NCBI GenBank assembly: GCA_035544635.1
Contig: DATKDQ010000409.1
Location: forward strand, 1-38,238
Source: DATAFT01 sp035544635
Lineage (GTDB): Bacteria; Acidobacteriota; Thermoanaerobaculia; Multivoradales; Multivoraceae
Length of the DNA stretch: 38,238 bases
Direction: 5' to 3'
Shown: one piece after another, positions 8,201 to 14,870 of the stretch
Layout: each line of letters begins with the position of its first letter
How positions within the stretch are numbered: the stretch's first letter is position 1
Program-made: the position numbers and the translations under genes
Notes under the pieces: model-generated
Told to the model about the DNA's origin: nothing
Database searches by the model: none
What the model saw: the letters and a program-made list of their open reading frames with translations, nothing else

Positions 8201-8738
8201 CTACCTGCGTCTGCTCGAGGAGACGGTGCGCGAGCTCAAGGGGGAGCTCCCGGCCGAAGAGGCGCCAGCGGTCACTATCGATCTCCCGCTCGACGTCGCG
8301 ATCCCCGACGACTACGTGCCGGACCAGAACCTGCGCATGGGGATCTATCGCCGGCTGGGCTCGGGCTCCGAGCCGAGCGCGGTCGTCCTCGACGAGCTGG
8401 GCGATCGCTTCGGTCCACCGCCCGAGAGCGTGCGCCGCCTCGCCGGGCTCGCCGATCTGAAGCGGCTGGCCGAGAGCCTCCGCGTGCAGTCCATCACCGG
8501 TCGCCGGGGCCGGCTCGTCATCCGGCTGCGCCGCGACGCCCGGGTCGACGTCCAGCAGCTCATCCGCTTCGTCTCGGACCACCCGGAGGCGAGCTTCAGC
8601 CCGAACGGGGTGCTCAGCGTGGCGCTCGCGGGCGGCGATTGGCTGGGGTTGGCGGCGGCGACGCTCCAGGCGGTCGCGCCCGAGCAGCCGGTCGAGCCCT
8701 CGCCGGCCTTGAGCCCCGTGGGCCAGGCGGAAGCGTGA
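5208..8738 (+). CDS. mfd: Transcription-repair coupling factor Mfd
   Basis: Cytoplasmic DNA translocase that removes RNA polymerase stalled at lesions and recruits UvrA. At 1176 residues it has the full Mfd layout: UvrB-like N-terminal module (about 10-370), RNA-polymerase-interacting domain with KVGDFVVHTDHGIGQVIGL (about 482-500), helicase domains with Walker A GDVGFGKTE (652-660) and Walker B DEEQ (753-756), translocation motif region GAGFRIAARDLEIRGAGN (from about 963), and the C-terminal UvrA-binding domain. The start is TTG at 5208 because the preceding frame does not extend and the N terminus fits the family; no strong Shine-Dalgarno is visible. The 205-bp divergent gap before it holds no clear promoter beyond a weak TATCCT at 5157-5162. 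Its stop overlaps the next gene as GTGA. Confidence 0.95.
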   Translation: MSEILHRFATRLRDSPPYQRLREVVLAATRGRGGQAPATVCGLPTGAAAFVLETLAEDLGRPLQVLVPHETEAREWATAASTLGGRGDSVVWFPAPTLSPYQEAEVPLSVRAQEVAALDRIFAAERPTIVATPRALQRRLPSRAAFLRGVLRISVGEEHPLEMLIEHLARHGYRRTDLVTSVGEFAVRGGVFDLFPPGCDEPLRLDLFGDVVDSIRPFDAVSQRSSGQLEHASVLPLDLFPRGDDEARLLGERLADRAPARLGTEAARRLAGLREGETYPGWENLLPLLAADPRLLIDSIDAPLVVAVEPETLERETRHHAESLESQYRARLEEGVLAVAPGELVFELDSVLGSIARASVRLVELPVPGVETVDFQARATDRFLNQLPRFPREVETARARGETLVLVAPGAEHARVREALRPYHIDIGSGGVELASGEIERGFRLPAARLVVFAEEQLFPRRTPRRPARDRLGAFFSGLRDLKVGDFVVHTDHGIGQVIGLRALPGPAPPADSWELPGEDGNGDGAPGGVEVMEIAYAEGKSLLLPLARLDQIQRYSGIEGVAPRLDRLGGSSWQRTKSRVRSSVRDMAKELLKLYAERQLAEAPAMFPDSDLQRQLEAAFEFDETDDQLAAAEAIKRDLERPRPMDRLLCGDVGFGKTEVAMRAAFKVVDSGYQVALLAPTTILADQHLETFRRRMADFPVRIDMVSRFRSAKEVREIAKAAAERRVDILVGTHRLLQKDLEFPRLGLVIIDEEQRFGVAQKEKLKQLRQNVHVLAMSATPVPRTLQLSIAGVRDLSLIESPPKDRMAVETQIVPYSKELIKEAIAAELERGGQVYYVYNQVETIERMSAILRELHPGLRITVGHGQMDERELARRMHAFTAREYDVLVASTIIENGIDIPNVNTMIVHRADRFGLAQLYQLRGRVGRSHHLAYCYLLVPEDRVLPADAQKRLAAIREFTELGAGFRIAARDLEIRGAGNLLGAEQSGHIAEVGIETYLRLLEETVRELKGELPAEEAPAVTIDLPLDVAIPDDYVPDQNLRMGIYRRLGSGSEPSAVVLDELGDRFGPPPESVRRLAGLADLKRLAESLRVQSITGRRGRLVIRLRRDARVDVQQLIRFVSDHPEASFSPNGVLSVALAGGDWLGLAAATLQAVAPEQPVEPSPALSPVGQAEA

Positions 8739-9553
8739 TCGCTCGCTGGGGGTCGCTCGCGGCGGCGGCCGCGCTGGCGCTCGGAGCCCTGGCCTGCGGG
8801 CGCGACGACGTCGCGACCGTGGCTCGGATCGGGGGCGAAAGGGTGCTCTTCGCCGACTTCGAGGCGTTCGTGCGCACGCACGCGGGCGACGACTGGATGG
8901 CGCTCGAGGGCGACGCGCTGCGGGCGCTCTTCCGCCAGTTCCTCGACGAGCACCTGCTCGCCCGGATGGCGCGCGACTCCGGGCTGGCCGACGCCGACTC
9001 GGACCGCGTGAGCGCGCTCGCCGCCCTGCGCCGGCGCCTCGAGGTCGAGCCGGTCGGCGACGAGGAGGTGCGCCTCCACCTCGAGGCGCACCCGGAGGAG
9101 CTGCGCCGTCCGGAGCGCCTCGTCCTGGGGCAGCTCCTCCTGCCCAATCGCGCGCTCGCCGAGGAGGCCCTGGGGGCGGTCCGCGCGGGCCGGGGGTTCG
9201 CCGCGGTCGCCGAGGAGATGGGCCGCCGGCCCGGAGTGGTCTACGGCGGCTACACCGAGGAGGTGTCGCGGCAGGACCTTCCTCCCGAGTTCCGGGACTC
9301 GCTGTTCGCGCTCGTTCCGGGGGAGGTGAGCGGAGTCCTCGAGGCGGACTACGGCTATCACCTGTTCCACGTCCGCGACCGGCGGCCCGAAGAGGTCTTG
9401 CCGCTCGAGCGGGCGGCCGAGTCCGCCGTTCTTCTCCTCGAGCGCCAACATGCCGATCGGGCGATCGAGGGTATGCTGGAGCGGGCGCGAAAGCGCTACC
9501 CGGTCGAGGTGCACGACTGGAATTTGCCCTTCCTGTGGGAGGTTGACCCCTAG
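8735..9553 (+). CDS. PpiC/SurA-like peptidyl-prolyl isomerase, probable lipoprotein
   Basis: A 272-residue secreted protein with a start (GTG) overlapping the mfd stop. The N terminus is a short basic residue, a hydrophobic stretch and GALAC, so Cys21 may be lipidated although the lipobox is not ideal. Residues about 25-125 form a helical SurA/PrsA-type chaperone region; about 128-225 resemble a parvulin rotamase domain, with RLVLGQLLL at the start, GFAAVAEEM, FALVPGEVSGVLEADYGYHLFHV at the end. The expected role is folding of exported proteins at the periplasmic face of a membrane. Coupling to mfd is unusual functionally; the next gene is a second SurA-like protein, so the pair may act together. 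Confidence 0.8.
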   Translation: MIARWGSLAAAAALALGALACGRDDVATVARIGGERVLFADFEAFVRTHAGDDWMALEGDALRALFRQFLDEHLLARMARDSGLADADSDRVSALAALRRRLEVEPVGDEEVRLHLEAHPEELRRPERLVLGQLLLPNRALAEEALGAVRAGRGFAAVAEEMGRRPGVVYGGYTEEVSRQDLPPEFRDSLFALVPGEVSGVLEADYGYHLFHVRDRRPEEVLPLERAAESAVLLLERQHADRAIEGMLERARKRYPVEVHDWNLPFLWEVDP

Positions 9554-9592
9554 CAGCGCGAGGCGAAAGTCAGTATTGCCCCGCGCTGCTAG
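9550..9592 (+). repeat. 11-bp perfect inverted repeat starting at a stop codon
   Basis: CTAGCAGCGCG (9550-9560) and CGCGCTGCTAG (9582-9592) are perfect reverse complements around a 21-nt loop. The left arm contains the TAG stop of the PpiC-like lipoprotein gene. No T-run follows, so it may be a 3'-end stabiliser, a factor-assisted terminator or a translational element rather than a classical intrinsic terminator. Confidence 0.75.
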
Positions 9593-9602
9593 GTTCACAT
9601 TG

Positions 9603-9635
9603 GGCGATTCGATCCGGCGGACCGGATCGATCGCC
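9603..9635 (+). repeat. Second strong hairpin just upstream of surA
   Basis: GGCGATTCGATCCGG (9603-9617) pairs with CCGGATCGATCGCC (9622-9635) around the tetraloop CGGA with a single bulged base. It ends nine nucleotides before the ATG of surA, close enough to occlude the ribosome site, so it could modulate surA translation relative to the upstream genes. Confidence 0.7.
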
Positions 9636-9644
9636 TAGAGGCCC

Positions 9645-10862
9645 ATGGCTCGACGCAGATCGATCGCTCTCGTTGTCGCCGCCGCCCTCTTGGCGGCGCT
9701 CCCCGCCGGCGCTGCCTCGGCCAACCGCATCATCGCCCGCGTCAACGACCGCATCGCCACGCTCTACGACTTCGAGGTCCGCCTCGAGGACTCCCTGCGC
9801 CGGGCCGATCTACCCGAGAGCGTCTCGGGGCGTCAGGCCTACCTGACCGAGCTCGCCCGCGACGTCATGAAGGAGCTGTTCGAGGAGCTCCTGGTCCTCT
9901 CCCGCGCCGATCAGCTCGGGATCACGGTGACCAGGACCGAGGTGACGGAGGCGATCCAGCGGATGCGCCAGGCGAACGGCCTCGAGGACGACCAGGAGTT
10001 CCGCCAGGCGCTGGCGCAGACGGGCCTCGATCCGGAGCAGCTTCGGTCCCAGTTCGAGCAGCAGATGCGCTTCCAGCGCGTGATCGGGCGCGAGGTCTAC
10101 TCCGAGGTGAAGCTCGAGGAGGAGGACCTGCGCCGCTACTACCGCGACCACCTCGAGGAGTTCCGCCAGCCCGAGGCGGTGAAGCTGCGCGAGATCGTCG
10201 TGCTCGACGACACCGGGACCGACCCGGCGGCCGAGGCGGAGGCGTCGCGTCTCGCGCAAGAGCTCGCCGCCGGAAGGCCGCTGGAGGAGGTGGTCGCCGG
10301 GGCGGTCTCCGCCAAGGTGAGCGAGGTGATCGAGCTGGGCTGGGTCGAGTCGGGCGATCTCGCCCCGGCGCTCGAGCAGGCCGTCTGGAGCCTCGAGCCG
10401 GGGGCCTGGAGCGAGCCCACGCGCTCGCGAGGCGGCGTTCACCTGGCGCAGGTCGTCGACCGCAAGGAGTCCGTGATCCCGTCGTTCAAAGAGATCGAGC
10501 CCGAGATCCGGGCGCGCGAGGAGAGGGTGCGCCTCAACCAGCAGCTCAAGAGCTACCTCTCCGAGCTCGAGGCAAAGTCCTTCCTCTACCTCGATCCGCC
10601 GCCCGAGGCAGCGGGCTTCCGCACCGCCTCGGGGGAAATCCCGCTCAACGTCGAGTTCCCGCTGATGCCGCCCGCCTCCGAAGGCTCCCCCGCGAAGGGG
10701 CGAGCCCGGGGCGCCGCCGACGCGGTCGAGGACGCGGAGGCGGCCGTGGAGCGGGAGATCGAGGACGACCTCCGCCAGGCGCCGGAGGAGGAGATCGATC
10801 TCAAGCCCCTCCCGGAAGATCTCGAGGGGCCGGACGGACTGCCTACCACGACGCCCCGCTAG
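9645..10862 (+). CDS. surA: SurA-like periplasmic chaperone / peptidyl-prolyl isomerase
   Basis: A 405-residue secreted protein. Residues 1-26 are a classical signal peptide (MARRRSIALVVAAALLAALPAGAASA). Then comes the SurA N-terminal domain, beginning NRIIARVNDRIATLYDF and continuing with helical segments to about 165, then one parvulin domain (about 170-270, VKLREIVVLDD to GGVHLAQVVD). After residue 310 there is a proline-rich and strongly acidic tail (EEEIDLKPLPEDLEGPDG) not typical of SurA, probably disordered. The expected role is escorting outer-membrane proteins across the periplasm. E. coli SurA has two rotamase domains; this has one. The start ATG has AGAGG close upstream, with a hairpin just before it. 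Confidence 0.85.
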   Translation: MARRRSIALVVAAALLAALPAGAASANRIIARVNDRIATLYDFEVRLEDSLRRADLPESVSGRQAYLTELARDVMKELFEELLVLSRADQLGITVTRTEVTEAIQRMRQANGLEDDQEFRQALAQTGLDPEQLRSQFEQQMRFQRVIGREVYSEVKLEEEDLRRYYRDHLEEFRQPEAVKLREIVVLDDTGTDPAAEAEASRLAQELAAGRPLEEVVAGAVSAKVSEVIELGWVESGDLAPALEQAVWSLEPGAWSEPTRSRGGVHLAQVVDRKESVIPSFKEIEPEIRAREERVRLNQQLKSYLSELEAKSFLYLDPPPEAAGFRTASGEIPLNVEFPLMPPASEGSPAKGRARGAADAVEDAEAAVEREIEDDLRQAPEEEIDLKPLPEDLEGPDGLPTTTPR

Positions 10863-10907
10863 CGCCTTCGGCCTCCACCTCGCTGCCCTCTCCGCTCCTG
10901 CTGCCTG

Positions 10908-10930
10908 CCCCCGCCGAAACGGCGGGTGGG
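10908..10930. terminator. GC hairpin downstream of surA, possible terminator
   Basis: CCCGCCG (10910-10916) and CGGCGGG (10920-10926) form a 7-bp stem with an AAA loop, and the flanking C and G runs could extend it after one bulge. It is 48 nt past the surA stop, well placed to end that transcript before the dcw operon. There is no T-tract. The remaining stretch to 11073 shows nothing recognisable. Confidence 0.4.
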
Positions 10931-11073
10931 GGTCGCGCCGCGTCCAGGAAGAGGCCCAGGAGAAAAGCGAAGAGACGTCGGTCGGGAAGGTGAGCGGAGT
11001 GGCGTCTGAACGCGCCGCGACCGAGACCCATCGGGAGTGGCGACCCTCTGGCGTACGTCCTTGCGCGGAGAAA

Positions 11074-11116
11074 TGGAGTGTTGTGGATATTCATGGACAA
11101 AAATGGAGCAACATGG
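11074..11116 (+). promoter_or_regulatory. MraZ operator: five TGG boxes at 10-bp spacing
   Basis: The triplet TGG occurs at 11074, 11084, 11094, 11104 and 11114, exactly ten bases apart: boxes TGGAG, TGGAT, TGGAC, TGGAG and TGGTA, each followed by five variable bases, so all lie on one face of the helix. MraZ proteins are known to bind tandem TGGGN-N5 repeats upstream of their own gene; E. coli has three. The array lies 58 bp upstream of mraZ, which makes autoregulation of the whole dcw operon by MraZ the obvious reading. Confidence 0.85.
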
Positions 11117-11122
11117 TAATTT
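11094..11122 (+). promoter_or_regulatory. Candidate dcw operon promoter overlapping the MraZ boxes
   Basis: TGGACA (11094-11099), five of six matches to the -35 consensus, is followed after 17 bp by TAATTT (11117-11122), three of six matches. If real, three of the MraZ boxes cover the core promoter, which gives direct repression. The leader to the GTG of mraZ would be about 45 nt, with GGGG seven bases before the start. Confidence 0.35.
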
Positions 11123-11173
11123 CCCGCGCTAAGCCCTTGCAGAGGGACGTGATCCACGTTTTGGGGAATTGCG

Positions 11174-11614
11174 GTGGGCGAATTCCGCGGCAGCGCACCG
11201 GCCAAGATCGATGACCGGGGACGGCTCAAGGTCCCCACGGACTTTCGCCGCGCGCTCGAGGAGGCGTACGGAGCCGACGTCTTCGTGACCTCGGTGCACG
11301 GCGACTCGACGCTGCTCTACCCGCTCGCGGTCTGGGACGACATCGAGCAGCAGCTCTCGCGCCTACCGCGGACGCTGTCCGCCAAGCGGCGGTTCCTGGA
11401 GCGCGTCAGCTACTACGGGCAGCAGGGGAAGCTGGACAGCCAGGGGCGCATCGTCATTCCGCCGCTCTTGCGCGACAGTGCCCGCATGGTGGGGGAGGTG
11501 GTCGTCCTGGGCATGCAGGACCACCTCGAGGTGTGGAATCGCGAGCTGTTCGAGCGGCGGCTCGCCGCCGAGCCGATGACCGACGAGGACCTGGATGCCC
11601 TGAGCGGGATCTGA
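11174..11614 (+). CDS. mraZ: Transcriptional regulator MraZ
   Basis: A 146-residue DNA-binding protein of the AbrB-like fold, built of two tandem swapped-hairpin repeats: DDRGRLKVPTDFRRAL (about 13-28) and DSQGRIVIPPLLRD (about 88-101) are the duplicated core motifs. MraZ oligomerises into rings and contacts the tandem TGG boxes that precede its gene, controlling the division and cell wall operon that follows. The GTG start at 11174 gives the conserved family N terminus (GEFRGSAPAKID) and follows a GGGG tract. It is the first gene of the dcw cluster, with rsmH 20 bases downstream. Confidence 0.93.
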   Translation: MGEFRGSAPAKIDDRGRLKVPTDFRRALEEAYGADVFVTSVHGDSTLLYPLAVWDDIEQQLSRLPRTLSAKRRFLERVSYYGQQGKLDSQGRIVIPPLLRDSARMVGEVVVLGMQDHLEVWNRELFERRLAAEPMTDEDLDALSGI

Positions 11615-11634
11615 CCGCGGACGGTGGGGCTTGA

Positions 11635-12597
11635 GTGGAGCGATCGACCGAGGAGGGAGCGATTCGGTTTGGACACGAGCCGGTCATGGTCGCCGAGACG
11701 ACCGAGTTTCTCGACCCCGGGCGCGGCGGCATCTTCGTGGACGCCACGGTCGGCCTGGGCGGTCACGCCCTTCATCTCGTCTCGCGATATCCCGAGGTTC
11801 GGCTCTTCGGCATCGACCGCGACGCCGAGGCGCTGGCGGAGGCGCGCCTGCGGCTCGAGCCGTTCGCCGACCGCGTGGTGCTCGCCCGAGGCGAGAACGC
11901 GCGGCTCGAAGAGCTGCTGGACGAGGCGGGGATCGACCGCATCGCCGGCCTGTACGCCGACCTCGGCGTGTCCTCGCTCCAGCTCGAGAAGGCCGAGCGC
12001 GGCTTCAGCCTGCAGCGCGACGGCCCGCTGGACATGCGCATGGGCGTCGGAGGGGGCGGGCTGACCGCCCGCGACATCGTCAACGGCTATCCGGAGGCGG
12101 CGTTGGAACAGATCATCAGAGACTACGGCGAGGACCAGGAGGCGCGGCGCATCGCGCGCGCCCTGATTCGCGAGCGTTCGCAGGTCGTGATCGAGACCAC
12201 GTTCCAGCTGCGCGACATCGTGCACCGCGCCAAGCGCGGCGACGGCGGCAAGGGGCGCCGCCGCATCGATCCGGCGACCAAGGTCTTCCAGGCGCTGCGC
12301 ATCGAGGTGAACCAGGAGCTCCAGCAGCTCGAGACCCTGGTGCGCCAGGGCTTGAAGCGGCTCGAGAGCGCCGGGCGCCTGGTGGTCATCTCCTACCACA
12401 GCCTCGAGGACCGCGTGGTGAAGAACATCCTGCGCGACGCCGAGCGCGGCGACGTCGACCCGGTCACGGGCCGCTCGCGCTCCGAGACCCAGGTGCTCGA
12501 GGTGCTGACCAAGAAGCCGGTGCGGCCCAGCGAGGCCGAGGTGGCCCGCAACCCCCGCGCGCGCTCGGCCCGGCTGCGCGCCGCCCGGAGGCTGTGA
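11635..12597 (+). CDS. rsmH: 16S rRNA (cytosine1402-N4)-methyltransferase RsmH
   Basis: Cytoplasmic SAM-dependent enzyme (MraW) that methylates N4 of C1402 in the ribosomal P site. The 320 residues show the family order: GHEPVMVAET near the N terminus, SAM motif FVDATVGLGGHA (about 34-45), GIDRDAEAL, then GLYADLGVSSLQL and RGFSLQRDGPLDMRM, and the C-terminal VVISYHSLEDRVVKNI. GTG at 11635 is the most upstream start that retains the family N terminus. Its position between mraZ and ftsL is the classical dcw order. Confidence 0.95.
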   Translation: MERSTEEGAIRFGHEPVMVAETTEFLDPGRGGIFVDATVGLGGHALHLVSRYPEVRLFGIDRDAEALAEARLRLEPFADRVVLARGENARLEELLDEAGIDRIAGLYADLGVSSLQLEKAERGFSLQRDGPLDMRMGVGGGGLTARDIVNGYPEAALEQIIRDYGEDQEARRIARALIRERSQVVIETTFQLRDIVHRAKRGDGGKGRRRIDPATKVFQALRIEVNQELQQLETLVRQGLKRLESAGRLVVISYHSLEDRVVKNILRDAERGDVDPVTGRSRSETQVLEVLTKKPVRPSEAEVARNPRARSARLRAARRL

Positions 12598-12599
12598 GG

Positions 12600-12977
12600 A
12601 TGACGACCAGCCCCTACCTGCGGCGCCGGCCGGTGCAGAACTTTCTCCTGGTGCGCGAGCGCGACCGGCGCCGCCTCCGCGAGCTGCGCCTCCTGGCCTT
12701 CGCGGTGGTGCCCGCGGCGATCGCCCTGCTCGCCTACACCTGGGTGCAGACCGAGATCGTGCGCACCGGGTATCAGGTCCGCGCCCTCGAGCGCCGGCTC
12801 GAGGAGATGGCCCGCACCGAGCGCCAGCTCCGCCTCGAGGCCTCGCGGCTCGAGAGCCTCGAGCGGGTCGAGCGCTCGGCCGCCGACGAGCTCGGAATGA
12901 CCTTCCCCACACTCGAGCAGATGGTGTTCGTGGACTGGCCCGCGGGCGGCGGGGAGGGCAGGGGCGGCCCGCGATGA
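12600..12977 (+). CDS. ftsL: Cell division protein FtsL
   Basis: A 125-residue bitopic protein recognised by position and architecture rather than sequence, as usual for FtsL. About 29 basic cytoplasmic residues are followed by one membrane helix (about 31-49, LLAFAVVPAAIALLAYTWV), then a leucine-zipper-like coiled coil (about 55-95, rich in E, R and L) and the end motif AADELGMTFPTLEQMVFV, which resembles the FtsL/FtsB family C terminus. It would pair with the FtsB-like product encoded next to eno and with FtsQ. The ATG lies two bases after the rsmH stop; its own stop overlaps ftsI as ATGA. Confidence 0.85.
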   Translation: MTTSPYLRRRPVQNFLLVRERDRRRLRELRLLAFAVVPAAIALLAYTWVQTEIVRTGYQVRALERRLEEMARTERQLRLEASRLESLERVERSAADELGMTFPTLEQMVFVDWPAGGGEGRGGPR

Positions 12978-14869
12978 GGAAGCGGCTCCTTCTCTTCGGC
13001 GTTCTGGTCGTGGTCTGGTCGGGGACGCTCGGAGCGCGACTCTGGGATCTCCAGGTGAGGCGCCACCCGGAGTTCGCCCGGCGCGCCGCGAGCCAGCAGC
13101 AGCGCGTGGTCGAGATCGCGGCGCCGCGCGGGGCGATCTACGACACGCGCGGCCGCGAGCTCGCCGTCTCGGTCGAGGTCGAGTCGGTGTACGCGTCGCC
13201 CGGCGAGGTGACGATCGATCGCGAGCGCACCGCGGCCCTGCTGGCGCCCATCCTGCACCAGAACGCGGCCGAGCTCGCCAAGCGCCTCGACTCAAAGCGC
13301 GAGTTCGTGTGGATCGCGCGCAAGCTCGAGCCCGAGGTGTCGCGCAAGGTGCGCGAGCTGGCGCTCCCCGGGATCTACTTCCTGACCGAGAGCCGGCGCT
13401 ACTACCCGATGCGCGAGCTGGCCGCGCAGGTGCTCGGCTACGTCGGCATGGACGGCGAGGGGCTGGGCGGGCTCGAGGCGCGCTACGAGGAGGTGGTGCG
13501 CGGGCGGTCGGCGGAGCGCGTCCTCCTGCGCGACGCGCTGCGCGGGTCGGTGGCACTCCCCGAGCATCCGTTCGCCGAGCCGGTGCCGGGGCAGGATCTT
13601 CACCTCACGCTCGACGCGTCGATGCAGTACATCGCGGAGAAGGAGCTGCGCGCCGCGGTGGAGAAGTCGCGGGCGCGGGCGGGCGTGGTCATCGTCCTCG
13701 ACCCCGCTGACTCGGCCGTGCTGACCATGGCCACCTACCCGACGTTCGATCCCAACGCGTTCTCGCGCTACCCGCAGGAGAGCTGGAAGAACCGCTCCAT
13801 CACCGACGTGTTCGAGCCGGGCTCGACGTTCAAGATGATCACGGCGGCGGCGGCGTTCGAGAGCCTCGAGGTGAGCCCCGAGGACCCGTTCTACTGCGAG
13901 CACGGCCGCATCGTCCTCGGCCGGACCCGGATCAACGACCACAAATCGTTCGGCCTCCTCACCTTCCGCGAGGTGATGGCGAAGTCGTCGAACGTGGGGG
14001 TGATCAAGGCCGCGCTCATCGTCGGCGACGAGCGCCTGCATTCGACGATCGCCGGCTTCGGCTTCGGCCGCCGCACCGGCATCGATCTGCCGGGCGAGAG
14101 CCCGGGCATCGTGCACCCCGTCGAGCGTTGGTCCAAGATCGCGAAGGCCTACATTTCCTTCGGGCAGGGCATCTCGGTGACACCGCTCCAGCTCGCGAAC
14201 TCGTTCGCCGCGCTCGCCAACGGCGGCGTGGTGCACCGGCCCTACCTGGTGCGCGCGATCGGCCGCGGCGGCGAGCGCGAGGAGACGCAGCGGGCGGAGC
14301 CGATCGGCCGGGCGATCACGCCGCAGACCGCAGTCACGCTCGAGCGGGTGCTCGAGACGGTGGTCGAGGCCGGCACCGGGCGGCGCGCCGCCGTGCCCGG
14401 CTACCGCGTGGCGGGCAAAACCGGCACCGCGGAGAAGGTGATCCCGGGCGTCGGCTACTCGCCGACCGCGCGCATGGCGAGCTTCGTCGGCATCGTGCCG
14501 GCACGCCGACCGCGCCTGGTCTGCCTGGTCATGCTCGACGAGCCGCGCGGGCTGACCCACGGTGGGGACGTCGCGGCGCCGGTGTTTCAAGCGGTGATGA
14601 AGCAGGCGCTGCTCTACCTCGGAGTGCCTCCCGATCCCGAGCTGCTCGAGCCCCGCCCCGGCCGCCCTCCCCTGGGCCAGCCCCCACCCGGCCAGGAGCC
14701 CGCTCCGGATCGAGATCGCCGGTTCGAGGACGGCGTGGGATCGCGCGTGCTGCGGGCGTCGGCCGGCGCCGCCCCGAGGGCGGACGGCGTCGGGGCCGCC
14801 GTGCCCGCCACGGCCGCCGACCCGACGGTGGAGGATGCCGTGGTCGCGGTCGAGCCGGGAGCGGGCTGA
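12974..14869 (+). CDS. ftsI: Septal class B penicillin-binding protein FtsI (PBP3)
   Basis: Division-specific DD-transpeptidase in the inner membrane, which cross-links septal peptidoglycan made by FtsW. The 631 residues comprise a membrane anchor (about 4-22), the non-catalytic dimerisation domain beginning with RGAIYDTRGRELAVS, and the transpeptidase domain with all three penicillin-binding motifs: STFK (EPGSTFKM), SSN (AKSSNVG) and KTGT (AGKTGTAEK). After the catalytic domain the last roughly 85 residues are low-complexity, rich in proline and alanine (GRPPLGQPPPGQEPAPD), where some relatives carry PASTA domains; no PASTA is visible here. Start overlaps the ftsL stop (ATGA). Confidence 0.95.
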   Translation: MRKRLLLFGVLVVVWSGTLGARLWDLQVRRHPEFARRAASQQQRVVEIAAPRGAIYDTRGRELAVSVEVESVYASPGEVTIDRERTAALLAPILHQNAAELAKRLDSKREFVWIARKLEPEVSRKVRELALPGIYFLTESRRYYPMRELAAQVLGYVGMDGEGLGGLEARYEEVVRGRSAERVLLRDALRGSVALPEHPFAEPVPGQDLHLTLDASMQYIAEKELRAAVEKSRARAGVVIVLDPADSAVLTMATYPTFDPNAFSRYPQESWKNRSITDVFEPGSTFKMITAAAAFESLEVSPEDPFYCEHGRIVLGRTRINDHKSFGLLTFREVMAKSSNVGVIKAALIVGDERLHSTIAGFGFGRRTGIDLPGESPGIVHPVERWSKIAKAYISFGQGISVTPLQLANSFAALANGGVVHRPYLVRAIGRGGEREETQRAEPIGRAITPQTAVTLERVLETVVEAGTGRRAAVPGYRVAGKTGTAEKVIPGVGYSPTARMASFVGIVPARRPRLVCLVMLDEPRGLTHGGDVAAPVFQAVMKQALLYLGVPPDPELLEPRPGRPPLGQPPPGQEPAPDRDRRFEDGVGSRVLRASAGAAPRADGVGAAVPATAADPTVEDAVVAVEPGAG

Positions 14870-14870
14870 C

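Noticed and set aside
5432..9553. A single 1373-codon plus-strand frame joining the mfd region to the PpiC-like gene
   Set aside because: Its first 1100 codons are an alternative frame of mfd with arginine/alanine-rich nonsense; the real gene begins at GTG 8735, where signal-peptide and chaperone sequence starts.
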